A DNA stretch of 64,000 nucleotides from Epilithonimonas vandammei (lineage in GTDB: Bacteria > Bacteroidota > Bacteroidia > Flavobacteriales > Weeksellaceae). The stretch is from positions 1,302,001 through 1,366,000 of the forward strand of contig NZ_CP034161.1 of assembly GCF_003860525.1 (NCBI RefSeq), given 5' to 3'. The notes beneath the pieces are model-generated. The model searched no databases. It saw nothing but the letters and a program-made list of their open reading frames with translations, and was not told where the DNA came from. Positions 1-8,442 of the stretch are shown in pieces; within the stretch, counting starts at the first letter, position 1; every line of letters begins with the position of its first letter. The translations under genes were made by a program, and so were the position numbers.

Positions 1-81
1 TGCTTTTTCCAATATGTTTGTAAATGTAATTTTTTAACTTTTTATCTAAACTATTATTAAAAAGCAAACTTATCACCACTA

Positions 82-152
82 CGTTAGGTTTGAGTGGAAA
101 TCCTTTTTACGCAACGAAGTGAAGTGGAAAGATTGGGAGCGGAAGGCGGTTA
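82..152. repeat. Possible diverged copy of dispersed repeat family B (reverse orientation)
   Basis: The stretch holds ATCCTTTTT, a short variable centre containing ACGAAGTGAAGT, and then AAAGATTGGGAGCGG. This resembles the reverse complement of the better copies near 9.9, 19.8 and 48.7 kb, which have AAAAAGGAT on one side and CCGCTATATCTTT on the other. The ACGAAGTGAAGT string also occurs in the centre of the 9.9 kb copy. The similarity is partial, so family membership is tentative. Confidence 0.4.
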
Positions 153-216
153 AAGCTGCCCAAATAATTTAGCTAAATGTATCAATTGCTAGAGTTTCGA
201 CATCCAAACAAATCCT

Positions 217-224
217 TATCTTTG
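217..224 (+). promoter_or_regulatory. Promoter -7 box for the deoxyhypusine-synthase-like gene
   Basis: TATCTTTG matches the Bacteroidota -7 consensus TAnnTTTG and lies 17 bases before the ATG at 242. No well-spaced TTG -33 element is obvious. Confidence 0.55.
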
Positions 225-241
225 CAAAAATCTTAAATAAA

Positions 242-1216
242 ATGAGCAAACCGATAACTGAGTTCATAGAAAAATATTATTTGCACTTCAATGCGGCTGC
301 GTTGGTAGATGCTTCTAAAGGATATGTTGCACATCTTAAAGATGGCGGAAAAATGATGATTACGCTTGCAGGGGCAATGTCAACCGCAGAATTAGGAAAA
401 ATCTTGGCAGAGATGATTCGTCAGGATAAGGTCGATTTTATTTCTTGTACAGGTGCAAACCTTGAAGAAGATTTGATGAATCTTGTAGCGCATTCTCACT
501 ACGAAAGAGTTCCCCATTACAGAGATCTTACGCCACAAGAAGAGTGGGCACTTTTGGAACGAGGTCTGAACAGAGTAACAGATACTTGTATCCCTGAGGA
601 AGAAGCGTTTAGAAGATTGCAAAAACATATCTACGAGATTTGGAAAGATGCGGATGATAAGGGAGAGCGTTATTTCCCACACGAATATATGTACAAAATG
701 ATTCTCTCCGGTGTTCTCGAGCAGTATTATGAGATCCCAAGAGAAAATTCTTGGATGATTGCAGCAGCAGAGAAGAATTTACCAATCGTGGTTCCAGGAT
801 GGGAAGATTCTACAATGGGTAATATTTTCGCATCTTATTGTATAAAAGGAGATCTGAAATTCTCTACAATGAAATCGGGAATCGAGTATATGGCTTATTT
901 GGCTGATTGGTACACGAAAAACTCAGGTGGAAAAGGCGTTGGTTTCTTCCAAGTGGGCGGTGGAATCGCTGGTGATTTCCCAATCTGTGTGGTTCCAATG
1001 CTTTATCAAGATATGGAAATGCACGATATTCCTTTCTGGAGTTATTTCTGTCAGATTTCTGATTCTACAACATCTTACGGTTCTTATTCCGGAGCTGTTC
1101 CGAATGAGAAAATCACTTGGGGTAAATTAGATATTACGACTCCAAAATATATTGTGGAAAGTGATGCAACAATCTGTGCACCATTGATGTTTAGTTATAT
1201 TCTTGAAAATTCTTAA
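242..1216 (+). CDS. Deoxyhypusine synthase family protein
   Basis: The 324-residue product belongs to the deoxyhypusine synthase family by overall sequence. It has glycine-rich NAD-fold segments (VGGGIAGDFPI near residues 236-246) and a C-terminal WGK whose lysine (K295) sits where the eukaryotic enzyme has its catalytic lysine. In eukaryotes and archaea the enzyme moves the aminobutyl group of spermidine onto eIF5A. Bacteria lack that substrate, and some bacterial relatives act on polyamines instead, so the substrate here is unknown. The gene stands alone with its own -7 box and a strong hairpin terminator. The family call is firm and the function is not. Confidence 0.85.
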   Translation: MSKPITEFIEKYYLHFNAAALVDASKGYVAHLKDGGKMMITLAGAMSTAELGKILAEMIRQDKVDFISCTGANLEEDLMNLVAHSHYERVPHYRDLTPQEEWALLERGLNRVTDTCIPEEEAFRRLQKHIYEIWKDADDKGERYFPHEYMYKMILSGVLEQYYEIPRENSWMIAAAEKNLPIVVPGWEDSTMGNIFASYCIKGDLKFSTMKSGIEYMAYLADWYTKNSGGKGVGFFQVGGGIAGDFPICVVPMLYQDMEMHDIPFWSYFCQISDSTTSYGSYSGAVPNEKITWGKLDITTPKYIVESDATICAPLMFSYILENS

Positions 1217-1229
1217 TTGAATTAATCAT

Positions 1230-1279
1230 AAAATAAAAATAAAGCGTTCAAATTATTTTGAACGCTTTATTTTTATTTT
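1230..1279. terminator. Bidirectional intrinsic terminator
   Basis: AAAGCGTTCAAA (1241-1252) and TTTGAACGCTTT (1257-1268) form a perfect 12-bp stem with a 4-base loop. Flanking A-rich and T-rich tracts let it work on both strands. It follows the deoxyhypusine-synthase-like gene. Confidence 0.85.
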
Positions 1280-1482
1280 AAATTGATGATTTGTTAGTCT
1301 AATGAATTGATTAAAATAAAATATCTATAACCAAAAATAGCTTTTTGAAATTGATTTAATTTTGTGAAATCTCTTTTGCTGTATTTGGGTAAAATAGCAA
1401 CATTTATTTTATTCAGAAATCTAAAAAAATGACTTTTTCATAAGCTTAAATTTGAGTTAAAATACAACTTTCAAACCAAAAA

Positions 1483-1788
1483 TTACAACATCATAACACC
1501 CTCGATGATTGCTACTTTTTTATAAATGCTGATAACTTGGTCTGCATCCAGCACAAAACAATCAACAGAAACCGAAGTGTATTTTCCTGTGGAGCTTTCT
1601 TTGTTGGATAGAGTATATTTCAAATTATCGAAAGCCCTTAGGATTTCTGTAATTTTCTCAGGATCACTTGTCACAATGAATTTGAAGAGGTATTCTTCCG
1701 GAAAATTGTGTTGTTCCTCTAATTTTTCTTTCAATGATTTATAAAACTCTTCGGGATTTGCGTGATTGCTATCTATAATATCTGCCAT
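1483..1788 (-). CDS. DUF493 family protein
   Basis: This 101-residue protein has the length and pattern of the DUF493 (YbeD-like) family: a charged N-terminal helix, then a small alpha/beta fold ending in hydrophobic strands (VSVDCFVLDADQVISIYK). In other bacteria members are proposed to be small regulatory, ACT-like proteins, but no reaction is established. It lies downstream of ferritin on the same strand with a 76-base gap, so co-transcription is possible. The family assignment is fairly secure. Confidence 0.8.
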   Translation of the reverse strand: MADIIDSNHANPEEFYKSLKEKLEEQHNFPEEYLFKFIVTSDPEKITEILRAFDNLKYTLSNKESSTGKYTSVSVDCFVLDADQVISIYKKVAIIEGVMML

Positions 1789-1864
1789 CTAATTTTAAGT
1801 CTTGGATTAATAAAAAAATCTCCGTAAAAAACGGAGACCAAAGTTAGTGATATTTATTCTTCTT

Positions 1865-2419
1865 TTAAGAAGGATTTTCTGCGGTTGCTTCCTGAGGTAA
1901 TGAAACTTCATCTGCGGCGGCTTCCAAAGCTTTGTCCAAAGTAAATAAGGATTCGTCCGTAGCTCTGTCTCCGCCAGCGATTTTCAATTTGTCAATCAAT
2001 TCAAGGGCTAACTTTTCTTCTTCAATCTGTTCTTTTACAAACCACTGCATAAAATTCCAAGTGGCCCAGTCTTTCTCTTTAAATGCGAGATCTACTATAC
2101 TGTAAATGGCTGTGGTATTATCTACCTCGTGTTGGAAGACCTTATTAAAACAGTCTGTAAGATTTTGAGGATTTTCCGGTGGAGCAGGAATTGCTTCTAC
2201 TTTAGCTTCGCCACCTCTGTCTAGAATGTAGCGCATAAACTTAATCATGTGATTTCGTTCTTCCTGAGAATGTCGATACAAGAAATTAGCAATTCCCCCA
2301 TAGCCTTTTACATCTGCCCAGCATCCGTACGAAAGAAATATTTGTGAAGCATGTGCTTCTTTAGTCATTTGTTTAATCAATGCATTTTGCATATTATTTG
2401 ACAATCTGTTTGTGTTCAT
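1865..2419 (-). CDS. Ferritin, non-haem iron storage protein
   Basis: The protein is a 184-residue four-helix ferritin. Di-iron ligands of the ferroxidase centre are visible: E21 in the first helix and E54 and H57 in the second (SQEERNHM), with a later glutamate-rich helix (EQIEEEKLALELI) carrying the remaining ligands. It oxidises Fe(II) and stores ferric mineral in a 24-mer cytoplasmic shell. The last 25 residues form an acidic, alanine-rich tail beyond the usual core. It is divergent from the SusC gene across a 256-base spacer. Confidence 0.93.
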   Translation of the reverse strand: MNTNRLSNNMQNALIKQMTKEAHASQIFLSYGCWADVKGYGGIANFLYRHSQEERNHMIKFMRYILDRGGEAKVEAIPAPPENPQNLTDCFNKVFQHEVDNTTAIYSIVDLAFKEKDWATWNFMQWFVKEQIEEEKLALELIDKLKIAGGDRATDESLFTLDKALEAAADEVSLPQEATAENPS

Positions 2420-2605
2420 AATTAATATGTTTAGTGATTTTTGTTGATGTTAAAAAACCAAGACGAGATGTGTTTAATATAATACCTCATTATGAGTAAT
2501 TAAACAAATATTGAGCCACAAATTGGGGAATTATTTTTTTATTAGATCATTGATTCCTAATAAATTAATAACATAAACAACTAATTATCAGTACTTTAAA
2601 GTTTT

Positions 2606-2647
2606 ATGTTAAAATTAACATTGTGTTAACAAAAAGATTTATATTTG
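2606..2647 (+). promoter_or_regulatory. susC promoter with overlapping inverted repeats
   Basis: A -7 box TATATTTG (2640-2647) follows a TTG (2621-2623) by 16 bases, close to the Bacteroidota -33/-7 arrangement. Three half-sites of alternating direction cover the -33 region: TGTTAA (2607-2612), TTAACA (2615-2620) and TGTTAA (2624-2629). They form ATGTTAA-N2-TTAACAT and TTAACA-N3-TGTTAA. A regulator binding here would block or recruit polymerase, but no candidate regulator gene lies nearby. Confidence 0.6.
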
Positions 2648-2675
2648 GTGTAAGAAAATAATACTTAAGAATATT

Positions 2676-5567
2676 ATGAGAAAAAATTATGTTAAATTAC
2701 CATTGTTGATTGCTGCTTTGTACTTTGGCGGTGATTTGCATGCACAATCCACACAAGATACTGTTGCGAAAGAAAGCAAGATTGAGGAAGTAGTTGTGAT
2801 TGGTTATGGAAAACAGAAAAGAGGAGATTTGACTTCTGCTATTTCATCTGTTAAATCAGAAGAGATTACGAAGCAACCAGCAACAACAGCTATGCAGTCG
2901 TTACAAGGTAAGCTTTCGGGGGTAACTATTGTAAACACAGACCAACCTGGCGCGACTCCTAGTGTTATTGTTAGAGGTTTAGGTACTGCTTTAGGGGGAC
3001 GTGATCCTTTATACGTTGTTGATGGGATGATTGTACCAAATATTACTAACATCAACCCGAGAGATATTGAGTCTATTGATGTTTTGAAAGATGCAGCATC
3101 TTCTGCAATCTATGGGGTGAGAGCCGCTAATGGGGTAGTAATTGTAACAACCAAAACAGGCAAGAGAGGAAAAACTAAAGTAACTTATGATACTTATTAT
3201 GGATTTAAATCTATCCTTAATAAAGTTGAAATGGCAGATGCTAGCCAATACACACAGTACTTTAACGAAGAAAGAAAAGCTCTAGGAAAAACAACTTTCC
3301 TTTCTCCAAATCAGCCCTATAATACAAATTGGCTTGATGAACTTACTCGTACAGGTATTGTGCAGGATAATAATGTAACTTTAAGTGGTGGTGGCGAAAA
3401 TGTAAATTACTTTCTGGGAGTAGATCATTTTACAGAAGATGGAATTTTGCCAGGACAGGATTACAGACGTACAACTATTAGAAATAATAATACGTACAAG
3501 TTATTCAATAACAAAGTTCGTCTTACTCAGAATGTGAGTTTTTCAACGACGAAAGAAAATATCAAACCTTTAGGTGCTTTTGATACTGCTCACAGACAGG
3601 CTCCAGTAGTGCCAGTGAAATTTAATAATGGTAAATGGGGCTTGCCATTCTGGAATGAAACTACAGGATTGGTTTCTTATCCTGGTTCTACGCTGAACTC
3701 TCACGGTAATCCAGTCTCTTCAGTCTATTATACAAATGAGACTGCAAGAACTAATACTTTACAAGCTTTCTTACAGGCAGATATTGACATTACAAAAGGG
3801 TTGGTTTTTACTTCACGAGCTGGAACTACTAAATATTGGTATAATAAAGAAACTTTTGTTCCGAAAAAAGATTTATGGTTAGCTGCTGATCCAACAAGGA
3901 CTGCTGCTCAATTTGCAGCATTAAAAGAGGCAAATCCATCGAATACAAGTTATGCAAATAATTCTTATGCTTTACAAAGAATAGATACTTTTCGCTGGCA
4001 ATGGGAAAACTATTTCACTTATGATAAAAAGTTTGGAAACCATAGCCTTACAGCAGTTGCAGGGATGTCTGCAGAGGAAGTTGGCGTAGGTGGTGTTATG
4101 TCTGGTCTTGCATATAATGTACCGGATAAAAAACAATACTGGAGTCTAGATAGAGGATCAGCTGTCCCACAAAAAGAGATTGGACAATCATATTATACTC
4201 CTTTACGTTACGCTTCTTACTTTGGAAGAATCCAGTATGATTATGATAAGAGGTATTATGTTTCAGGAATTATTAGAAGAGATGGAACCAGTAGATTTAA
4301 AGAACAAGAATTATATTGGGATACTTTCCCATCAGTGAGTGCTGGATGGAATATATCTAATGAAGACTTCTTAAAAGGAAATTCAACTATTAATTTCTTA
4401 AAACTTCGTGGGGGTTGGGGAACATTGGGTAATGAAAACATTCCTTTGGTTAATATTTCTTCTACTATAAGTGGGCCTGGAAGTACAAACTATAATTATG
4501 TTTTTGGGCCTGGGCAGGATTTGATTTTTGGAGCATATTATAGCTCTCCAGCAAAAGCACTTGGATGGGAAATTACAAAAGAATGGAGTGTTGGGACAGA
4601 TTTCGAGTTACTTGATAGCCGTTTGACTGGATCATTTGATTATTATCAAAAGAAAAATACCAATGCAATATTGCAAATTTCACCGATTAAATCAAGTCCT
4701 TATGAGGATGCCTTTTATGATCATGCAGCAGTTGTAATGAATAAAGGCTGGGAAACTAGTTTAAGATGGAAAGATTTTTCTAGATCAAGAGATTTCTCTT
4801 ATGAAATAGGAGCCACTTTTAACAATAATAATAATGAGGTTACAGATGTTAAGCCTGCTTATGGAGGTATGACAGGAGGATCTCTTGGAAATGGACGTAT
4901 AACAAAAAGATTAGAAGTAGGACAAGCATTGGGATCTTGGTGGATGTATGAAGTAGATGGTGTATGGCAGAACCAAGCGGAGATTAATAGCAATACTCAT
5001 CTTTCTGGTGCAAAACCGGGATTCTTAAAATATAAAGATCAGAATGGGGATGGCGTGATTGATGATCGAGATAAAGTATTCTTTGGAAGTTATATACCAA
5101 CTTATAACTATAGTCTCCATTTAGGATTTACATATAAAAATGTTGATTTTAGTGTTGATGGTTACGGTGCTGGCGGTAACAAAATTTATAACGGTTTGAA
5201 CAGTACTCGTTTAGGAGGAGAAAATATTTCCCAATATATGTTTAACAACAGATGGACAGGAGAGGGATCAACTAATTCAAATCCTGGAGCTAACCGTGAT
5301 GTGGAAGCTTCTAATTACTATTTAGAAGATGGAGATTACTTCAGAATAAATAATATTACGTTGGGCTATAATTTTAGAGATAAAATTGAAGGTCTTCGTA
5401 ATCTTAGAGTTTATGTAACGGCACAGAATCCTTTCATTTTTACAAAATATGAAGGTTATACGCCTGAATTAAATTCTAATGGTGATCCATATGGAACTAC
5501 AGGAGTTGAATTATCCGCCTATCCTAATTTAAGAAGTTTTATACTTGGAGTAAATGTTGAATTTTAA
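2676..5567 (+). CDS. SusC/RagA-family TonB-linked outer membrane transporter
   Basis: This is the outer-membrane barrel of a glycan importer that works with the SusD-like lipoprotein encoded 11 bases downstream. The 963-residue product has a signal peptide (to about residue 24, ending HAQ), a TonB-box-like EEVVVIGYG near residue 40, a plug domain with the family motifs VIVRG and LYVVDG, and a C-terminal barrel ending in the aromatic strand LGVNVEF. The carboxypeptidase-regulatory-like N-terminal domain common in SusC proteins is absent, and the TonB box follows the signal peptide almost directly. By neighbourhood the likely ligand is a beta-glucan oligosaccharide. Confidence 0.95.
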   Translation: MRKNYVKLPLLIAALYFGGDLHAQSTQDTVAKESKIEEVVVIGYGKQKRGDLTSAISSVKSEEITKQPATTAMQSLQGKLSGVTIVNTDQPGATPSVIVRGLGTALGGRDPLYVVDGMIVPNITNINPRDIESIDVLKDAASSAIYGVRAANGVVIVTTKTGKRGKTKVTYDTYYGFKSILNKVEMADASQYTQYFNEERKALGKTTFLSPNQPYNTNWLDELTRTGIVQDNNVTLSGGGENVNYFLGVDHFTEDGILPGQDYRRTTIRNNNTYKLFNNKVRLTQNVSFSTTKENIKPLGAFDTAHRQAPVVPVKFNNGKWGLPFWNETTGLVSYPGSTLNSHGNPVSSVYYTNETARTNTLQAFLQADIDITKGLVFTSRAGTTKYWYNKETFVPKKDLWLAADPTRTAAQFAALKEANPSNTSYANNSYALQRIDTFRWQWENYFTYDKKFGNHSLTAVAGMSAEEVGVGGVMSGLAYNVPDKKQYWSLDRGSAVPQKEIGQSYYTPLRYASYFGRIQYDYDKRYYVSGIIRRDGTSRFKEQELYWDTFPSVSAGWNISNEDFLKGNSTINFLKLRGGWGTLGNENIPLVNISSTISGPGSTNYNYVFGPGQDLIFGAYYSSPAKALGWEITKEWSVGTDFELLDSRLTGSFDYYQKKNTNAILQISPIKSSPYEDAFYDHAAVVMNKGWETSLRWKDFSRSRDFSYEIGATFNNNNNEVTDVKPAYGGMTGGSLGNGRITKRLEVGQALGSWWMYEVDGVWQNQAEINSNTHLSGAKPGFLKYKDQNGDGVIDDRDKVFFGSYIPTYNYSLHLGFTYKNVDFSVDGYGAGGNKIYNGLNSTRLGGENISQYMFNNRWTGEGSTNSNPGANRDVEASNYYLEDGDYFRINNITLGYNFRDKIEGLRNLRVYVTAQNPFIFTKYEGYTPELNSNGDPYGTTGVELSAYPNLRSFILGVNVEF

Positions 5568-5578
5568 AGATTGAAAAA

Positions 5579-6997
5579 ATGAAAAATAATATAATAAAAT
5601 ATTTTATTGCAGGAAGCTTATTAGCAACTGTTTCCTGCACAAGTGACTTTCTGGATGTTGATTCGAGAGATAGAGTTGATGCAGTTGATGCAGAAACAAC
5701 GTATGATCCTGTGATGCTTGTTAATGGTATATATGGAGAAATGACTGAGTGGGACTACGCTTTTTCTTGGCTAGGTGTAACAGAAATTATTTCTGACAAT
5801 GCAGATAAAGGAAGTTCACCTACAGATGGAGGATCTGATAAATTGATTTTGGATAATTTAGAGCATACTGCTGCAACAGGTTCGATTGATGCTATGTGGA
5901 CACGTTTTTACAAAACTATTGGTAGAGCCAATCAATCCATTAGATATACGGAAAATTATGGATTAACAGATCAAAATTATAAGAATAGATTAGTAGGTGA
6001 AGCTAAGTTTTTAAGAGCACTTCATTATTTTTGGTTAGTAAGAATGTTTGGAGATGTGCCTATTCAAGAGATAGATAATACGGAATCTTGGGTCACAAGA
6101 CGATCTAAGGCCGATGTTTATTCATATATAGAACAAGATCTATTAGATGCAATTAACTTACTTCCAAATAAAAACCAGTATCCTTCCGCAGATTTAGGTC
6201 GAGCAACAAAAGGTGCTGCTCAAGGTCTTTTAGCCAAAGTTTATTTATATGAAGAAAAGTGGCAACAGGCTTATGATATGGCAGGAAACGTTATGACCTC
6301 AGGGCAGTATGGTCTAGAATCTGATTATGCAAAAATATGGAGAGTGGCTGGAGAGAATGGTGTAGAATCGTTATTTGAAGTTCAAGCAAGAGGTCAGTCT
6401 GTTGCTCATGGTGTACAACAATATTCTCAAACTCAAGGTGCTCGTGGTACTGGAGGATGGGGATGGGGATTCAACGTGCCATCGCAAAACTTATTAAATG
6501 CTTTTAATGATGCTGGTGATAACATTCGTAGAGATGCTACAATAATTTTCAGAGGAGAAACCCTATATGATGGTAGATTAGTTCCAAATACAGTTGAAAA
6601 TCCTATGTACAATGAGAAGGCTTATTCAAGTGCCAATCTTGGAGATGCAGATGGAGATAAAAATATCAGAATTCTACGTTACGGAGAGATTCTATTAATT
6701 CGTGCGGAAGCAGCAACCCATATTGGAGCAGACGCAGCTACTCCGTTGAATTTAGTGCGTACTAGAGTTAACTTAGCTCCTATCTCAAGTCCAACCAAAG
6801 AAGATGTATGGAAGGAGAGAAGACTTGAGTTGGCATTTGAGCATGATCGTTGGTTTGATATTGTACGTACAGGTCAGGGAAAAGCAGCTATGTCAGCAAA
6901 TGGAAAAGTATTTGTAGTAGGTAAGCACGAGTTGTTCCCAATCCCAAATAATCAAATTATTCAAACGCCTACTATCGGGCAGAACCCAAATTGGTAA
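5579..6997 (+). CDS. SusD/RagB-family glycan-binding lipoprotein
   Basis: The product is 472 residues with a lipobox (ATVSC, Cys20), so it is a lipoprotein and, by family, sits on the outer membrane as the lid of the SusC transporter. Family features include the early TPR-like helices (ANQSIRYTENY; RFLRALHYFWLV-type segment at about residues 140-155) and the C-terminal segment with WKERRLELAFEHDRWFD (about residues 405-421), typical of SusD proteins. The tail ending IIQTPTIGQNPNW is also typical. It is tightly spaced between susC and the first glucanase, indicating one operon. Confidence 0.95.
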   Translation: MKNNIIKYFIAGSLLATVSCTSDFLDVDSRDRVDAVDAETTYDPVMLVNGIYGEMTEWDYAFSWLGVTEIISDNADKGSSPTDGGSDKLILDNLEHTAATGSIDAMWTRFYKTIGRANQSIRYTENYGLTDQNYKNRLVGEAKFLRALHYFWLVRMFGDVPIQEIDNTESWVTRRSKADVYSYIEQDLLDAINLLPNKNQYPSADLGRATKGAAQGLLAKVYLYEEKWQQAYDMAGNVMTSGQYGLESDYAKIWRVAGENGVESLFEVQARGQSVAHGVQQYSQTQGARGTGGWGWGFNVPSQNLLNAFNDAGDNIRRDATIIFRGETLYDGRLVPNTVENPMYNEKAYSSANLGDADGDKNIRILRYGEILLIRAEAATHIGADAATPLNLVRTRVNLAPISSPTKEDVWKERRLELAFEHDRWFDIVRTGQGKAAMSANGKVFVVGKHELFPIPNNQIIQTPTIGQNPNW

Positions 6998-7001
6998 TTG
7001 A

Positions 7002-8426
7002 ATGAATTTTAAATTAATATTAAATACAATTTCAACAGCTGCCACACTATTCTTGTGTGGCAGTTGTTCTAATAGTGATACTTTAGATTCTCCAAACAAT
7101 ATTGAGATTCCAAGTAATCCACCTATTCCAGATAATCCAGAAAACAATTTCTCCGATTCTCAAATTATAGAAATGACTCAAAAAGATGTTTTGAAATATT
7201 TCTGGGATTATGCACAAACTAATTCTAAGCTTGCAAGAGAAAGATATCACACAGATAATCCTGGTCAAGATGCCAATGTAGTGACAACGGGAGGTTCTGG
7301 TTTCGGATTGATGACAATTTTGGTAGGAATTAAGAATGGTTACATTTCGCAGACTGATGCAGTTTCGAGATTAACAATCGCTCTTGATTTTCTCAAAACA
7401 GCCAATCGTTTTCACGGAGCTTGGCCTCATTGGATCAATGGAACTTCTGGTAATGTAATCCCTTTTGGAGAAAAAGATAACGGTGGAGACTTGGTAGAAA
7501 CGGCTTTTCTTGCACAAGGATTGATTTGCGTAAGAGAATATTTTAAGAATTCAACTAATTCAACCGAATTGGCTTTGGCTCAACAAGCTGATGAACTTTG
7601 GAAAGGCATCGAATGGAACTGGTACACAAAAAATCCAGCAGCTCCTAACAAGCTCACTTGGCATTGGTCGCCCAATTACGAATGGCAGCTCAATCATCAA
7701 CTTCAGGGATACGATGAAACATTGATTACCTATGTCTTAGCAGCCGCTTCTCCCACTTATTCAATTAGCAAATCAGTTTATCAAAATGGATGGGCAAGAA
7801 ATGGAGCGATTAAATCTTCTAGTTCGCAGTACGGAATTCCTTTGGTTGTCAATCACAATGGTGCTACAGGAACAGTCGGGCCAATGTTTTGGGCACATTA
7901 TTCTTTTTTGGGATTAGATCCAAGAGGATTGACGGATGATTATGTTAATTACGGAGATGCAACAACTAATCATGCTAAGATTATGTATGAATATTGTGTC
8001 AGAAATCCAAAGTCTTGGCAAGGTTACAATTCAAAAAGTTGGGGACTTACGGCAAGTTATTCCAGAAACCCGTCAACAGGCGGAGATGATTACGCTGCAC
8101 ATCAGCCCAATAAGGATTTAGGAATTATATCCCCAACGGCAGCCATTTCTGATCTGCCTTATACACCTACAGAAAGTATGAATTTTATTAGATTCTTGTA
8201 CAACGAAAAGTATTCAAAATATATTGGTGTTGCAGGACCGTATGATGCTTACTCAATTCAATATAATTGGGTTACGCCAAGATATTTGGCTATAGATCAG
8301 GGTACAATTGCACCGATGATTGAAAACCATAAGAATCAATTTTTATGGAATCTTTTTATGAATGCTCCGGATGTGAGACAAGGTTTGATTAAACTTGGAT
8401 TCCATTCTTCAACCCACGGATTTTAA
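7002..8426 (+). CDS. GH144-type glucanase lipoprotein (COG5368 glycoamylase-like), copy 1
   Basis: The 474-residue lipoprotein (lipobox LCGSC, Cys22) carries the COG5368/PF10091 glycoamylase-like (alpha/alpha)6 domain from about residue 50 to the end. Conserved blocks are TGGSGFGLMTILVG, FHGAWPHWING, DNGGDLVETAFL, YDETLITYVLAAASP and the C-terminal YLAIDQGTIAPMIEN. Characterised members of this fold form GH144, which cleaves beta-1,2-glucan to sophorose or short sophorooligosaccharides. The gene starts 4 bases after susD. It was likely anchored to the cell surface or periplasmic side of the outer membrane. Substrate is inferred from family and neighbours. Confidence 0.88.
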   Translation: MNFKLILNTISTAATLFLCGSCSNSDTLDSPNNIEIPSNPPIPDNPENNFSDSQIIEMTQKDVLKYFWDYAQTNSKLARERYHTDNPGQDANVVTTGGSGFGLMTILVGIKNGYISQTDAVSRLTIALDFLKTANRFHGAWPHWINGTSGNVIPFGEKDNGGDLVETAFLAQGLICVREYFKNSTNSTELALAQQADELWKGIEWNWYTKNPAAPNKLTWHWSPNYEWQLNHQLQGYDETLITYVLAAASPTYSISKSVYQNGWARNGAIKSSSSQYGIPLVVNHNGATGTVGPMFWAHYSFLGLDPRGLTDDYVNYGDATTNHAKIMYEYCVRNPKSWQGYNSKSWGLTASYSRNPSTGGDDYAAHQPNKDLGIISPTAAISDLPYTPTESMNFIRFLYNEKYSKYIGVAGPYDAYSIQYNWVTPRYLAIDQGTIAPMIENHKNQFLWNLFMNAPDVRQGLIKLGFHSSTHGF

Positions 8427-8442
8427 TTCTAAACAATTACCA

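Noticed and set aside
8395-8442. Upstream start for the second glucanase
   Set aside because: It would overlap the preceding gene and add a hydrophilic leader before a clean lipoprotein signal.
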